Below, piece after piece: positions 1 to 10,400 of a DNA stretch of 64,000 nucleotides (the stretch's first letter is position 1; every line of letters begins with the position of its first letter). This DNA is from Cryoendolithus antarcticus. Its lineage: Eukaryota > Ascomycota > Dothideomycetes > Cladosporiales > Cladosporiaceae. Under the pieces are notes generated by a model. That model saw nothing but the letters and a program-made list of their open reading frames with translations. It searched no databases and was not told the origin of the DNA. The position numbers and the translations under genes are program-made. The stretch is taken from assembly GCA_002077065.1 (NCBI GenBank), contig NAJO01000019.1, positions 62,001 through 126,000 of the forward strand, written 5' to 3'.

Positions 1-500
1 CAGGCTCGAGTAATGTCTCAAACGACGCACGAAACCCTTTCGACTTCCGTATCGCTCTTGCGACGCTGGATATTGATTTAACGACGGTTACAAATGATAA
101 TCCCGATACGAAGGCCACGAGAAGAACTCTATACGTAAGCTCCCAAAGCCTTATGTACACACGAAAACATCTTGTACTGACAATACAGGTTGACGACGCC
201 CTGGAGATCTGTGCACTTGGAGATGCACTTCATCTTAGGCTTCCACACACGGTAAATGAAGCCGAAGCGGATAATGATCTATGTTATGTCTTCCACACTT
301 CCGATGTTCTCGATCCATCTGTAAAGGCGAAACTCATTAGACGGACTGGCACTCTCCCCGGTAACGGCATTTTTCTCGACCTCTATCTTTCTCCCCCTAT
401 AGTACACCGTGCCACCGTCGTCAGCCTGGGTGGCGCCCAGATCAAGAAGGCGTTCAGTCAGTTGACGACGAGACTAGGCATGTTGGGCGTCAAGCCATAG
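1..500 (+). CDS. 3' end of an unknown gene, partial
   Basis: A frame open from base 3 runs to the stop at 498-500, so the gene begins outside the window. It contains a likely 54-nt intron at 135-188 (GTAAGC donor, CTGAC branch, ATACAG acceptor). The intron is a multiple of three and stop-free, so the frame is open with or without splicing. Joined, the protein reads through ...RRTLY into VDDALEICALGDAL and ends GMLGVKP. I recognise no family, and there is no membrane segment or obvious repeat. Codon use looks like that of a real exon. The lack of a start and of any family match keeps confidence moderate. Confidence 0.45.
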   Translation, partial: GSSNVSNDARNPFDFRIALATLDIDLTTVTNDNPDTKATRRTLYVSSQSLMYTRKHLVLTIQVDDALEICALGDALHLRLPHTVNEAEADNDLCYVFHTSDVLDPSVKAKLIRRTGTLPGNGIFLDLYLSPPIVHRATVVSLGGAQIKKAFSQLTTRLGMLGVKP

Positions 501-1574
501 CTGAGCGTGCCTGTACGAAGCTTCTGCGCCGACTAGCCTGTCCCTCGTAGATCAGAGGACCTCACTGCCGCTAAGCTTGCTTATTAGGTGCACCGGTCAC
601 TGCTGGCACATCAGCATTGATCAGACCCAGCATTATCATCTACGGGGTACATCATACGACCTCACATACAATCATCGGGATCTCCTCAAAGTCAACGGGC
701 TTGTCAGTCAGCTGTGGTTCTGCTACTCTGCAGCAGCCCAGTGGGCTGTGAGCGGAGATTTTGTGGACATGGTGCAGCGATGCGCAGCCACGAATGAGGA
801 ATCTCAGGATCGTCCTCCGTGAATTGTTGCTGGGAATGGGGGTCGTAAGGCTGTTCTATGCAGTAAGGTCAGGCGTTCACAGCCATTCTGTCGAGCAATA
901 TCACTCCCGGGGGTGTGCTGGCGATTTGACAGCGCACATCTGGTGCAGGTGTGGTGTGACATCGCTCCCTCCGCAACATCTTATTGCTCCTGAAGCTTGT
1001 GAGCGTTGACAACTAGCATGAATGGATATTTGAATTTTGTTGGATCTCTTCGATTCGGTTATCAAGTTACAGTTGGTGCTGTCGCGCTTCATTCACCTTT
1101 GCGAACCACGCAATCTCCAGCAAACAGTGACACTGCGCGATCTATAATCGAGCGGTCGACACTCAGGGGCTGAACGATCCTGATCAGCTGTCTCGAAGTT
1201 TGGAGGCGCTCTGATCGAACCATTGCTGCAGCATACCCTTGGCATGGCTTGAACGTGCTTACTTTACATGAAAGTCTAGACCCTATCGCAACATCGTGTT
1301 GCATACATTATGACATCCGCGAATGATCAACTACAACCTCCCAAGATGGTCTCAGCTGAGCGTCTCGGTGTGGCCGGGCACATCATCGTAATGGTTTCGA
1401 CGCCATGGGCTCGGTCAATATCGATGACTTGGGTATAAAGGTCGACCGCCTTCTCTTGCGCATCACACCAGTCCCTCCTTCACACAGCCGATCTCGCAAG
1501 GATCCTACTCGACTGAGACCATCCAAGACATACCTCTACACCTCTACCACGTACACGCACATTACTACGCATCG
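501..1574. other. intergenic, no gene seen
   Basis: Only short, mutually overlapping frames with no recognisable motif. The last few hundred bases are probably the promoter of the metallopeptidase. Short frames here (for example 577-822) have no splice-consistent extension and no family look. Confidence 0.5.
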
Positions 1575-2988
1575 ATGGCTCCGCCGTCCGCAACCATCGA
1601 TGAGACTGTCATCAGGGAGGATTATCCAAGCAAAGGAAGTACCACCACCACCAAGGTCGGCGCAGCCACCAATTGCAAGACTGTCGATACACTGGCGGTC
1701 GACTTCAGTGAAGTGAGGACCTGTACACAACTATCCTCGCCTGGCAAGACAACCGTTGTGGGCACGCAGTTCTCTGGTCCAGGAAGTGCAGCGCTCGACA
1801 ATCGAAAGCTTTGGCCAAACGGGACTACCCTGATGGTGAGCATCTTTGGGTACGTATCTCCCCTGGTTTGTCCTCAAGTCAAGCGGCCAGCATATTGACC
1901 ACATATGCTTAGCGCAAGCCCATTCGTTGAGTCCAAGATCAAACAGTTCGCCGTGGAGTGGTCCAACTTTGCCAACATCCAGTTCGTCTTCGTTGCTCCT
2001 GGCAACTCCGATATTCACATTACGTGCACCCCTGGTGGCAGCTGGTCGTACATTGGTACAGATGCCAGGCACATACCCCAAGACCAACCGAGCATGAACT
2101 TCGGCTGGTTTAACGATCAGACCGCTGATGACGAATTTCGTCGTGTCGTCGTTCACGAGTTTGGACATGCTATAGGTTGCATCCACGAGCAGTCTTCACC
2201 TGTATCTAATATACCATGGTCAGTTCTAATAGTGCATAGGCCATCGAAACTGAAGGGCTCGATACTAATGAGTCGCAGGAACAAGCCGGTCGTGTACGCG
2301 TACTATCTCAAGAGCAACGGCTGGGATCAAGCGATGGTAGACTCCCAGGTTTTCGCTGTGGCGGATCCGTCAGTCACAGTCGATACCCCATTCGATCGTA
2401 CCAGCATCATGTATGAGCCGTTGTGGCCTCCTCTATGAATGGTACTGATATCAGAGCAGGGAATACTCCTACCCTGCCAGTTTCACACTGGACGGCAGTT
2501 CTGCGCCGTGGAACACAGACCTCTCGGATATCGACAAGACCTTCATCATGCAACTTTATCCCAATTTCGGACTACGCCGCACCACGAATGATGGCGTTTA
2601 CCTTGTCAACTGCTTCAAGGGCTCCGAGATCTCAAGCGGTGTCGCCTACTATTCCTTCCTGGGTAGCAACGATGGTCAGCAGCCCACGGCTTACATTGAC
2701 GTGACTAAGGGCAGCAATGTAATCTGGGAAGGTTCTCCTGGGTCAGGTAATTGCATCCCGGGTGATGCGTACGCATGTCAAAATACTGATAAACATTCAA
2801 TAGTGTCGTTCCCGGACGGTAACACAGTTAACTGGGCGATCGTCGCAAATGCTGGATCACTGGGCACCTATTCGCATGTCGGGTCGGCGAGGAACAAGTT
2901 CGAGAGTTGGAACGTGTACAAGGACAAGTATCGTCTGCTGTACCAGGTTGACGGGTGGTCCTGCTATACTGTCTACTGGTGCTTCTGA
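1575..2988 (+). CDS. astacin-like (M12A-type) zinc metallopeptidase
   Basis: Zinc endopeptidase. The catalytic helix HEFGHAIGCIHE matches HExxHxxGxxHE, and a Met-turn SIMEY follows about 60 residues later, as in astacins and other metzincins. Exons by splice signals: 1575-1849, 1913-2218, 2279-2410, 2460-2746, 2804-2988 (about 394 aa). The joins restore codons cleanly: FG|ASPF, IPW|NKP, SIM|EYSYP. Introns 2 (60 nt) and 4 (57 nt) are stop-free multiples of three, so retention would stay in frame; intron 4 is the less certain. The C-terminal ~150 residues form a further domain with several cysteines, ending GWSCYTVYWCF. The N-terminus at 1575 shows no clear signal peptide, so either the start is wrong, an upstream exon exists, or export is unconventional. 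Fungal members of this group are usually secreted, but the sequence does not show that here. Confidence 0.8.
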
Positions 2989-3816
2989 GCAGTTCCAGCA
3001 GAGGTCAGATAGTGAGAGCTCGACTTGTTGCGATTGGTGTAATCCGCTGCTATCGATGGGGTGTCTGTCGTGGAAAGTCGGCCACGACAGGGTTTATGTA
3101 ACTGCAATTTAGTTTGCCATTTCCGATCATTTCATCTCCAGCAAGCTTGCACGTGCGATGGTGAGCGTCGACAGTGGTTGATGGCTGGCTCGGAGACCAT
3201 GTCCGTGCTGTCGTTGACCGCACGTACATCCACTTCTACAGTACTTGTGGTGACCCCGTCCGAAGACATATTTGTTTGCGCTCTCCAACAACAACGAGGT
3301 TCTCGATGGTGGCACCTGCCTGCTTGAGGGTGTATCGAGCGCACTGCAACATTGTCATGTCCTGTGGAAGCACCTTTGAGATCATCGTCATCTCGATGCT
3401 CTCTCGAAGGTGCCATTCGGCGCGCAACCACACTTCCGGCGTTGCTTGTAGTAGCCTGAGCACTTGAGAGTCGTCAAGGGGAACCGGAAAGCCAGAGAGA
3501 CTGGCAGATCAATGTTCACCATTTGACACCCGCACGCATCGCCAGTTACCTTCGACCATCGCGAGCATTCACCGAGGCAGACCCTGATGTTCGTGCGATT
3601 TCAGTCGTGTCAACGTGGCTGTGGCCGTAGGGCGCTCGATTACCGTAAAGTCTAGTCTAGACCTGAGGTAGCTGAACTGGTGAGTCTGCTTCCAGACATT
3701 ACTTACACTGCACGCTAGAGCCGCTGTTCCAGGTGCGACATGACTTCCGGAACAGCAATGGCGCGTTTTGGACGACTAATGGAGCGAAAGTGCCACAGCT
3801 TCAGGGTAGGCTGAGC
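2989..3816. other. intergenic between converging genes
   Basis: 3' flanks of the metallopeptidase (+) and of the FMN dehydrogenase (-). Only short random frames on both strands; nothing recognised. Confidence 0.5.
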
Positions 3817-5401
3817 TCATAGCCGAGCCCTCAAACTTAGTCCGCCCTTGGCGACAGCATACGGATGTCCTCCGCCCCGGCTCACCAGATGATCGACGTC
3901 CAAGGTACTTACAAGCCCTGGCTGACACTGATCGATACTCGTCACACCCACAAGCGCCATTGCAGTCTCCAGCTCTGACTTCAATATCTCGACGAGGTGT
4001 TCGACGCCTTCCTGGCCGTAGTTGGTGGCGTACAAGAAAGGTCGGCCGAGGCCAACAGCCGTGGCTCCCAGACAGAGACATTTGAGTATGTCTGAGCCTC
4101 TACGGATGCCTCCGTCCACCAGCACTTCGATCTGCGAGAAGATCTCGGGACAGTTCATTTGGCACTCTAGAAGTGTCATGATGGCTGGTGGTGATCTACA
4201 ATGCGTCAGTGAACTCAGCTCCTTTGCAGCCGCATCAAAGCGACTCACGTGTCTAGATTTCGCCCTCCATGATTGGATAATAGCACATGTATGCCTAGAT
4301 CAGCACTCATCTTCGCGTCCTGCCAGCTCTGCACGCCCTTCACTACGATCTTGCCTGGCCAATGCCTGCGCAGCCAAGTCATGTCGGCCCAGACGAACGA
4401 TGGGTCGATATACCCCCCCATCAGTCTACCCATACCACCGCCTTTCTTGTCATTCGAAGCTTTCGCTCCGGACATTGGCGCAGCGACACCCTCATCAGCC
4501 TTGACGCGCTCATCTGCTTCCCGTTTCCCGGCTTGTGGCGCATCGATGGTAGCAAAACAGACGTCCACACCCAAGGCCCGGACGTGCTTGAGCAGTGCTT
4601 CCGACTTACTCCGGTCTTTGTTGACGTACAGTTGGAAGAAGAACGGATGATTCTTATCCTTCGGTACAGCACTAACGATCTCCTCTATCGGGAAGGATGC
4701 GTTCGACGATATACCCTGCGGAATGCGATTCGGCACACAGCCTCGAGCCATGGCTCTCTCGCCATCTGGGTGCACAAGTTTCGCCATAGCAGCCGGTGAG
4801 ACGAAGAACGGCGCTCCAGCTGCGTGGCCGAGAATCGTCGTTGAAGTGTCAACCCTCTTCACATCCCGCAGTAATCGAGGTCGGAACCACATCCGGCCAA
4901 AGAACTCTCGATTTCTGTCTCGCGTCAAGCAATCGGTGTCTGCTGATGAGTAGAAGGCCCATGTCTTCTTGGTGACGGTCCGCTGAGCGACGTCTTCAAA
5001 GTCCTGGCTGTTCATGATCGTCTCAAGCGGAGGCTTGTCGTGAAGCTTGAGTTCTGGAGTAGCTGATGGAGGCGGTTTGCTCCACTCATCCGTGACGGAT
5101 CTCTTGTCCAGAGCACCAATTAGCTTAGAAGAGTCGAGATTGGATGATAGTACAGATTGGGCATGAATGCCGTTGTAGGATAATGAGGCATCCCGGCCAG
5201 CGTGCTTGTAGATTACTGTGTCTCGTCAGACGCTATACTATACTTTCTTCGACAAACTGACGACCTACTTTCACCACCTCCTGGGTGGTCTGGTGCGAAC
5301 TCAGACAGGTCCCACACCTCATCATTGACCACTAGCCAGCAATCTTCAATGGTGTTGTGCTTCTTGATCTCTTCGACACTGATAAGACTCGAATCCGCCA
5401 T
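3817..5401 (-). CDS. cytochrome b5-FMN 2-hydroxyacid dehydrogenase (flavocytochrome b2-like)
   Basis: Oxidises an L-2-hydroxyacid (lactate or a relative) and passes electrons from FMN to a b5 haem. Exons 5401-5269, 5215-4249 and 4195-3817 give 492 aa. Residues 1 to ~85 are a cytochrome b5 domain: the haem-ligand loop DHPGGGE is joined across intron 1 to IIYKHAGRDAS, with a second His in NGIHAQ. The FMN domain follows: FFQLYVNKD, TIDAPQAGKRE, KGVQSWQDA, the active-site LSNHGGRNLDT (split by intron 2), VDGGIRRGSDILK and GRPFLYA. No mitochondrial presequence precedes the b5 domain, unlike yeast Cyb2, so a cytosolic location is possible (inference). A GTAAGT inside the last exon is kept as coding because PGLVSTLDVDHL matches the family. 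The final ~20 residues are uncertain. Substrate cannot be assigned: L-lactate, glycolate or mandelate dehydrogenase are all possible. Confidence 0.85.
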
Positions 5402-5822
5402 GCTGACCTATCGTAATTATATCAAACGCCAGCGTTGATTTCTGATAACCCGATGCGATCCAAAGACTAACATTTATGCGTCTCGCTCAGTGTTTGTTGC
5501 CGCCACTGTCGGCATGTATACGATAGCACATCGGTGGAAAGATGCACCGAGCAAATCGATGTCGGCTATTGCGGCATCCAGGAAGGTGGCCAATTCACGT
5601 CTAATGGACGAAGTGACTCTGGCTTATCATCACCTTGCTCTGAATTGTAGTACACGCGTGGCGAAGCCTCGTGGAATGGAGGAATTAAGTCCCGCGAGCG
5701 GCAGACTTAGCAATCACATTGACTGCATAACTGCTTAGTGTACGCCCAATCTGTTATCGCCTGCGCGGTAACGCGCTCACACAACTGCAATGGCTACAAC
5801 AACATGTCCTCGAGCAAAGCGC
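5402..5822. other. intergenic, promoter side of the FMN dehydrogenase
   Basis: About 420 nt between the start of the flavocytochrome gene and the 3' end of the reductase. No coding signal; presumably promoter and terminator. Confidence 0.45.
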
Positions 5823-6968
5823 CTACAACTCCGGCGTGTCCGCGAACAACGCCTTCGCAAAGCCCTCCGGATACCTCCCACCAGCCGACTCAGCATCCTC
5901 ACAAGCCTTTCGAATCTCCTGCTCCTCCTCCTTCGTCAACTCAACCTTCAAACTCCCCAGATTCTCATCCAACCTCTCCAGGTTTGTCGTGCCTGGAATC
6001 GGAAAGAAGTCATCGCCCTGCGCCAAGATCCACGCAAGCGTAAGCTGACTAGCAGTGCAGTTCTTCTTTTTGGCGATCCTCGTGATATGATCGACTAGCT
6101 TGATGTTCTTGGGGAAGTTTTCCTTCGAGAAGCGAGGGGCGAACTTTCGGAAGTCGCCGTCTTCAAAGTCGTCGGGACTGCGAATGGTGCCGCCCAGCAT
6201 TCCGCGGCCGATGGGCGAGTAGCAGACAATGGCCACACCGAGCTCACGGGCGGCTTTCAACACGCCGATTTGGTCCGATTCGATGTCGAGAGAGAAGGGA
6301 GAGTATCTAGCTGCTTGTCAGTGGCTGTTTTTGTCCCTGTTCGATCCGCTCGACTCGAGGCTTGAGCTCACTCCATCTGAATGGCATCGATATGCTCGAC
6401 CTTGCACGCTCGACGAAGCGACTCGGCACTGCACTCTGACAGTCCGATATACTTTACCTTCCCCTCCTTCTTCAGCTGTCCCAATGCCTCCGCAGTCTTC
6501 TCTACCGGCGTCTTCCCATCAAGTCGATGCGCATAGTACAGATCAATATGCTTCACTCCAAGCCTCTTCAAGCTCTTCTCGCAAGCCTGCTTGCAGTACT
6601 CCGGGCTCGAGTCCACAGAACGGGTGCCATCAGCCTCCATCTTGTTCGCGAACTTGGTGGCGAGGAAGAGCTCCTCCCGGGCGCCAGGGTTCTGCTTGAA
6701 CCAGTTACCTAGTAGATCCTCTGAGTCCATGTACATGTCCGCAGTGTCCCAGAAGGTGCTGCCTGTGGCGTAGAGCTTGTCGAGGAAGGCAAAACGCTCG
6801 TTGTCGGGCTTGGGCTTGCCGTAGAAGGCAGACTGGGCGAAGTCAGTGAACTGGGAGGAGGGCGTGAGACGTGAGAAGGCTAACGAGACCCATCGTGCCA
6901 TAACCTAAGCGGTCGACGAGAGGTCCATCCTTGCCTAGCTTGGCTTGGGGTAGTTTGGCTCCGGACAT
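5823..6968 (-). CDS. aldo-keto reductase (YakC/AKR13-like)
   Basis: NADPH-dependent reductase of aldehydes or ketones, probably cytosolic. Exons 6968-6885, 6832-6372 and 6306-5823 give 342 aa, the usual length. The first join makes GTMGL|SAFYGKPKPD, a hallmark of this subgroup, although its donor is the unusual GTTAGC. The second join makes IQM|EYSPFSLD. The catalytic tetrad is visible: Asp in FWDTAD, Tyr in DMYMDSEDLLG, Lys in ATKFAN, His in YYAHRLD. The cofactor loop IPGTTNLERLDEN is near the C-terminus. The ATG at 6968 is chosen because the family begins just before KLGKDGP; a longer in-frame N-terminus exists but looks like leader sequence. Physiological substrate unknown. Confidence 0.9.
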
Positions 6969-7437
6969 GATGGCTGTGACTATGTTGAGGACTGCTACAA
7001 TGGGGTCGTAGAAGTGATACTGCTGCAATGAAGGGACTGAAAAGATGTTGCAAGGAAGAGTAGAAACCGAGGAGTAAGTCGAACCTTGAACTTATTCTAT
7101 AGGTAGAAACGTAAACACGACTTACCTAGCCGCTCGCTCAAATTCTTATTCCCTAACTCCGCCTTGTGCCGTCATTGCGGGGTGGGGCTCTGGCGGGGCC
7201 AGAAGGCATCGAGCGGTGATCTGGCATGTCGTTACTTTACAAGCGGTGCTAAAGGTGAGCTAGACCGAGACGTTTAATAGATCCGGACGTGACAGTGTGA
7301 CTTCTCCGCACGGTGAAGGTCAGGCCTGATCGAATATAATTTTACTGTACCATATAGTCTGTCCTGTATCAGCCTGTCGTTGCTCAAGTAGCAATGCAGC
7401 CACTGCTTGCGGTCACTGTCTGCGACCAGCGCAGTGC
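6969..7437. other. intergenic, promoter of the reductase
   Basis: About 470 nt separating the reductase start from the stop of the SepH-type kinase. No frame of interest. Confidence 0.45.
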
Positions 7438-10400
7438 TCAATTGAACCTCGATCCATCGGCTCCACTACTCATCTGACGTCTCCTTCTAGCATTAGCCAC
7501 CGCAGCCGCACTAGATCGAGTGGCAGCCACCGCGGCGGGCGTGTGTATAGGCGTTCCCGCATCTACCTTGCCTCCCTTTGCGTCGCCGGAAGACAACGGC
7601 GCCATGCTCAACCGACTCTGTGCGCGTCGAACATTCGCAGCGTTCGTCCTCGGTAGCCTGCTCTTCGCGGCTGCACTCAAGTTCGCAGTGCCGTTCGACC
7701 AGTCCCGCGCGTGCGAAGGTGCCGCATTCGAAATCGAGCCGCTGCTGCTATCGCGACTAACGGGCCTGTAGGGTGAGCTGGCAGCAGTCGTGTTCCTTGA
7801 CCTCGCTGTATCGAGTGTGCTGTAGTCGAAGTAGCCTCTGCTTGCCCCGCGATCGGTGCCAGGTGTAGGTGGCAAGCTTCCGGCTGACGAAGACATGGGC
7901 GGCGGAGTCATGGTACTACTTGAGCTCCGTCGTACAGGTCGCATGTCGAGGTTGCGCCGAACAGTGTACTCGCTGCTTTTCACCAGCTCGTTTGCCATCT
8001 CGCGTACGAGGATTGCGGGGTCATGCTTCGCTAGGTCTGCAACGCTGTCGAGCAGACTATATGTGCGGATCAAAGCGCCTTGCTCTTCCGAGGCGTCACA
8101 TATGCTGCGAATGACTCGGAGGAGGTTCAGGCGCACCAGAGCTTTCTTCGAGTGAAGGCGCAGGACTGTGCGACTGAAGAGATCGGGATGTGCTAGGCTT
8201 GCGGCAATAGGAGGGCTGAGTCGGAGGAGCTTTTGCAGAGGTTCGAGAAGGTTCTCAAATGCGTCGGCTTTACTCTCGTTGAAGCAATGAGTGATCCCCT
8301 CGCTGAATGCAGATGATGCAAGAATGTGCTCTTCGACTTTCGCCGTCTCTTCTTGTAGCCAAATGAAGATCGCGTCAAGTGCTGTAACTGCCCAGTACTG
8401 ATCTGCAAGCAGATCGACATAGACCTGCAGCCCTTTGTTCTGCCACAAAATCTTCCTGCCCACTGGGCCGCTGTGTGCCATGTCGCACAAGATTGGCAGA
8501 GCAAACTCCTTCAGCGGACGAGTCGTCTTCACGATGCGCTGCAGTAGTGGGATGACTCCACATAGCGCAGCATCTTCTTGTCGCGCTTTGCTGAGGCGGC
8601 AAAGATTGTACATAGTGTTGAGCACCTGGTTGCTGACATCTCGGAAATGTGGCATCTTCATGCTAGCATTCAGCAAGTCGACGAGCACTTCGATCGCGTT
8701 GCTGTTCTGCAGTGCATCCAGCGTCGTCGCCAGCATGCTGAGGTTCTTAATGAACTTCAACATCGTGATCTGATGTGCTGGGCTCATTCTCTTCAGGTCT
8801 TTCAGCACTCGCTTGAGAACCATGCGATCAGCTATTGTCTCCTTGACATGGTTCTCGGCTTGCGAGAATAGCAAGAAGATATTGACAATGCGGCCTTCTA
8901 CTAGCTCAGCCAGCTCGCCTTCCTCGTCCAGCACTCTGCTCAGCACTAGCGACAGTGGATATAGCACCGAACTACGCGAGAAGATTCGACAGAAGTCGTT
9001 CTTCGGCGTCGGTCCTTGTAGCTCAAATACGCTCCAGACGCCGTTGACGCCGACAAGCACGAGCTCGCGACCGGTAACGCTGTCGTAGTCCTCCTCGAGG
9101 AACTCTACCAGCACATTCAGCCCGCCACAGCTGACGAACATTTGCAGCGTCAGGGTCGAAGTCTGGTACATGAAGCGTACAAAATTAGCGGCCTCAAGCC
9201 GAATATCGCTGCTATACTTCTTGTGCGCGAACTTGGAAATGATCGGTATTCCACCGACGAAGCACAGGTTTTCTTGTACCTCGATACTGTTGCTGATGAT
9301 GATGTTGACGATCTTGAGCAACCGCAGTATGGTAAGAGGTCGTGTGCAAGTCTCCAGGATCTCCAGTATAGGTAGCATGCCATGCGAAGCCACAACAACG
9401 CTCTTAGTGTCCGGGCTCTCGTACAGTATCTGGAGTAGATGTTCGACGATTTCACCAATGATGTCTTCGGGTTGACTGAGTTTGAGGTCGGAGACCAGTC
9501 GTTCCACTAAAGTGCACAGTCGTGCGTGCTTGTCACGCGCCACATTTGACTCCAGATCCAGCTCGTCGAGCTCTTCTTCGAGAGCAGCGAACGGGTCGTC
9601 TTCATCCTCTTCATCTTCCAGCCATGAGACTGAGCCGCTCAGCTTCAGTGTACCCGGCTCAGACTCAGACGGCTCGCTGGGTATCGAAGATGACTTGGAC
9701 TTGGTGAGCTTAGCTCTGCTCGCAGGTAGCAGACTGGCGGGCGACGAGGTGTTATCACCAAAGTGAATATCGGTGAAGTCCTCGTCTTCTTCGTCTTCGG
9801 CATACTTCTGAATCTCGAGTGAGCTTCGTGTGCGCTTCATGGCTGCAGCATCATGGACCATACGCGGCGAAGTCCGACGCACACTGCCGCCATGTTTAGT
9901 TGACAGACTGCGCAACTCGGCGACATGAGGCTGCTTTGCAGGCGAGAATGAAGCGAGTTTCTTCTTGAAGGCGAGATCGTCGAAAGGCACGAGGTCGGAG
10001 TAGTCATCGTCTTCTTCCTCTTCCGTGAACCCCGTTGAGGAGCGCGCTGACGTTCTACCAGCCGACGACACGGCTGATGTCCTGGTGACCAACGGCGGCT
10101 TCTGCGCACCACGAAGTATCTGCGTCTTCGGCTGGGAGTCCTTTGACAGCTTACGCTGATGTTGCGGCTTGGGTGCGCGCCTGTCCTGAGCATTCTGGAT
10201 ACCATTGGCGGATGGCGGACGGAGTCTGTTATCGGGACTTGAGACTCGTGATGAGTAAGGCGGTCTCGCGGGAGGTTCAAGTGCAGTCGTTTTGATTGCA
10301 AGCATTGGTGAGCGTACGGTAAGATCGCCCTCGTACTCATCGTCCCACTCGTCGACCTTGCCATCGAGTCCATGTCCGAGGTCCTGTTGACTCGCGTACT

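Noticed and set aside
3880..3930. A last intron starting at the GTAAGT near the end of the FMN dehydrogenase
   Set aside because: Reading through it gives PGLVSTLDVDHL, the expected family ending; no matching acceptor gives a better end.
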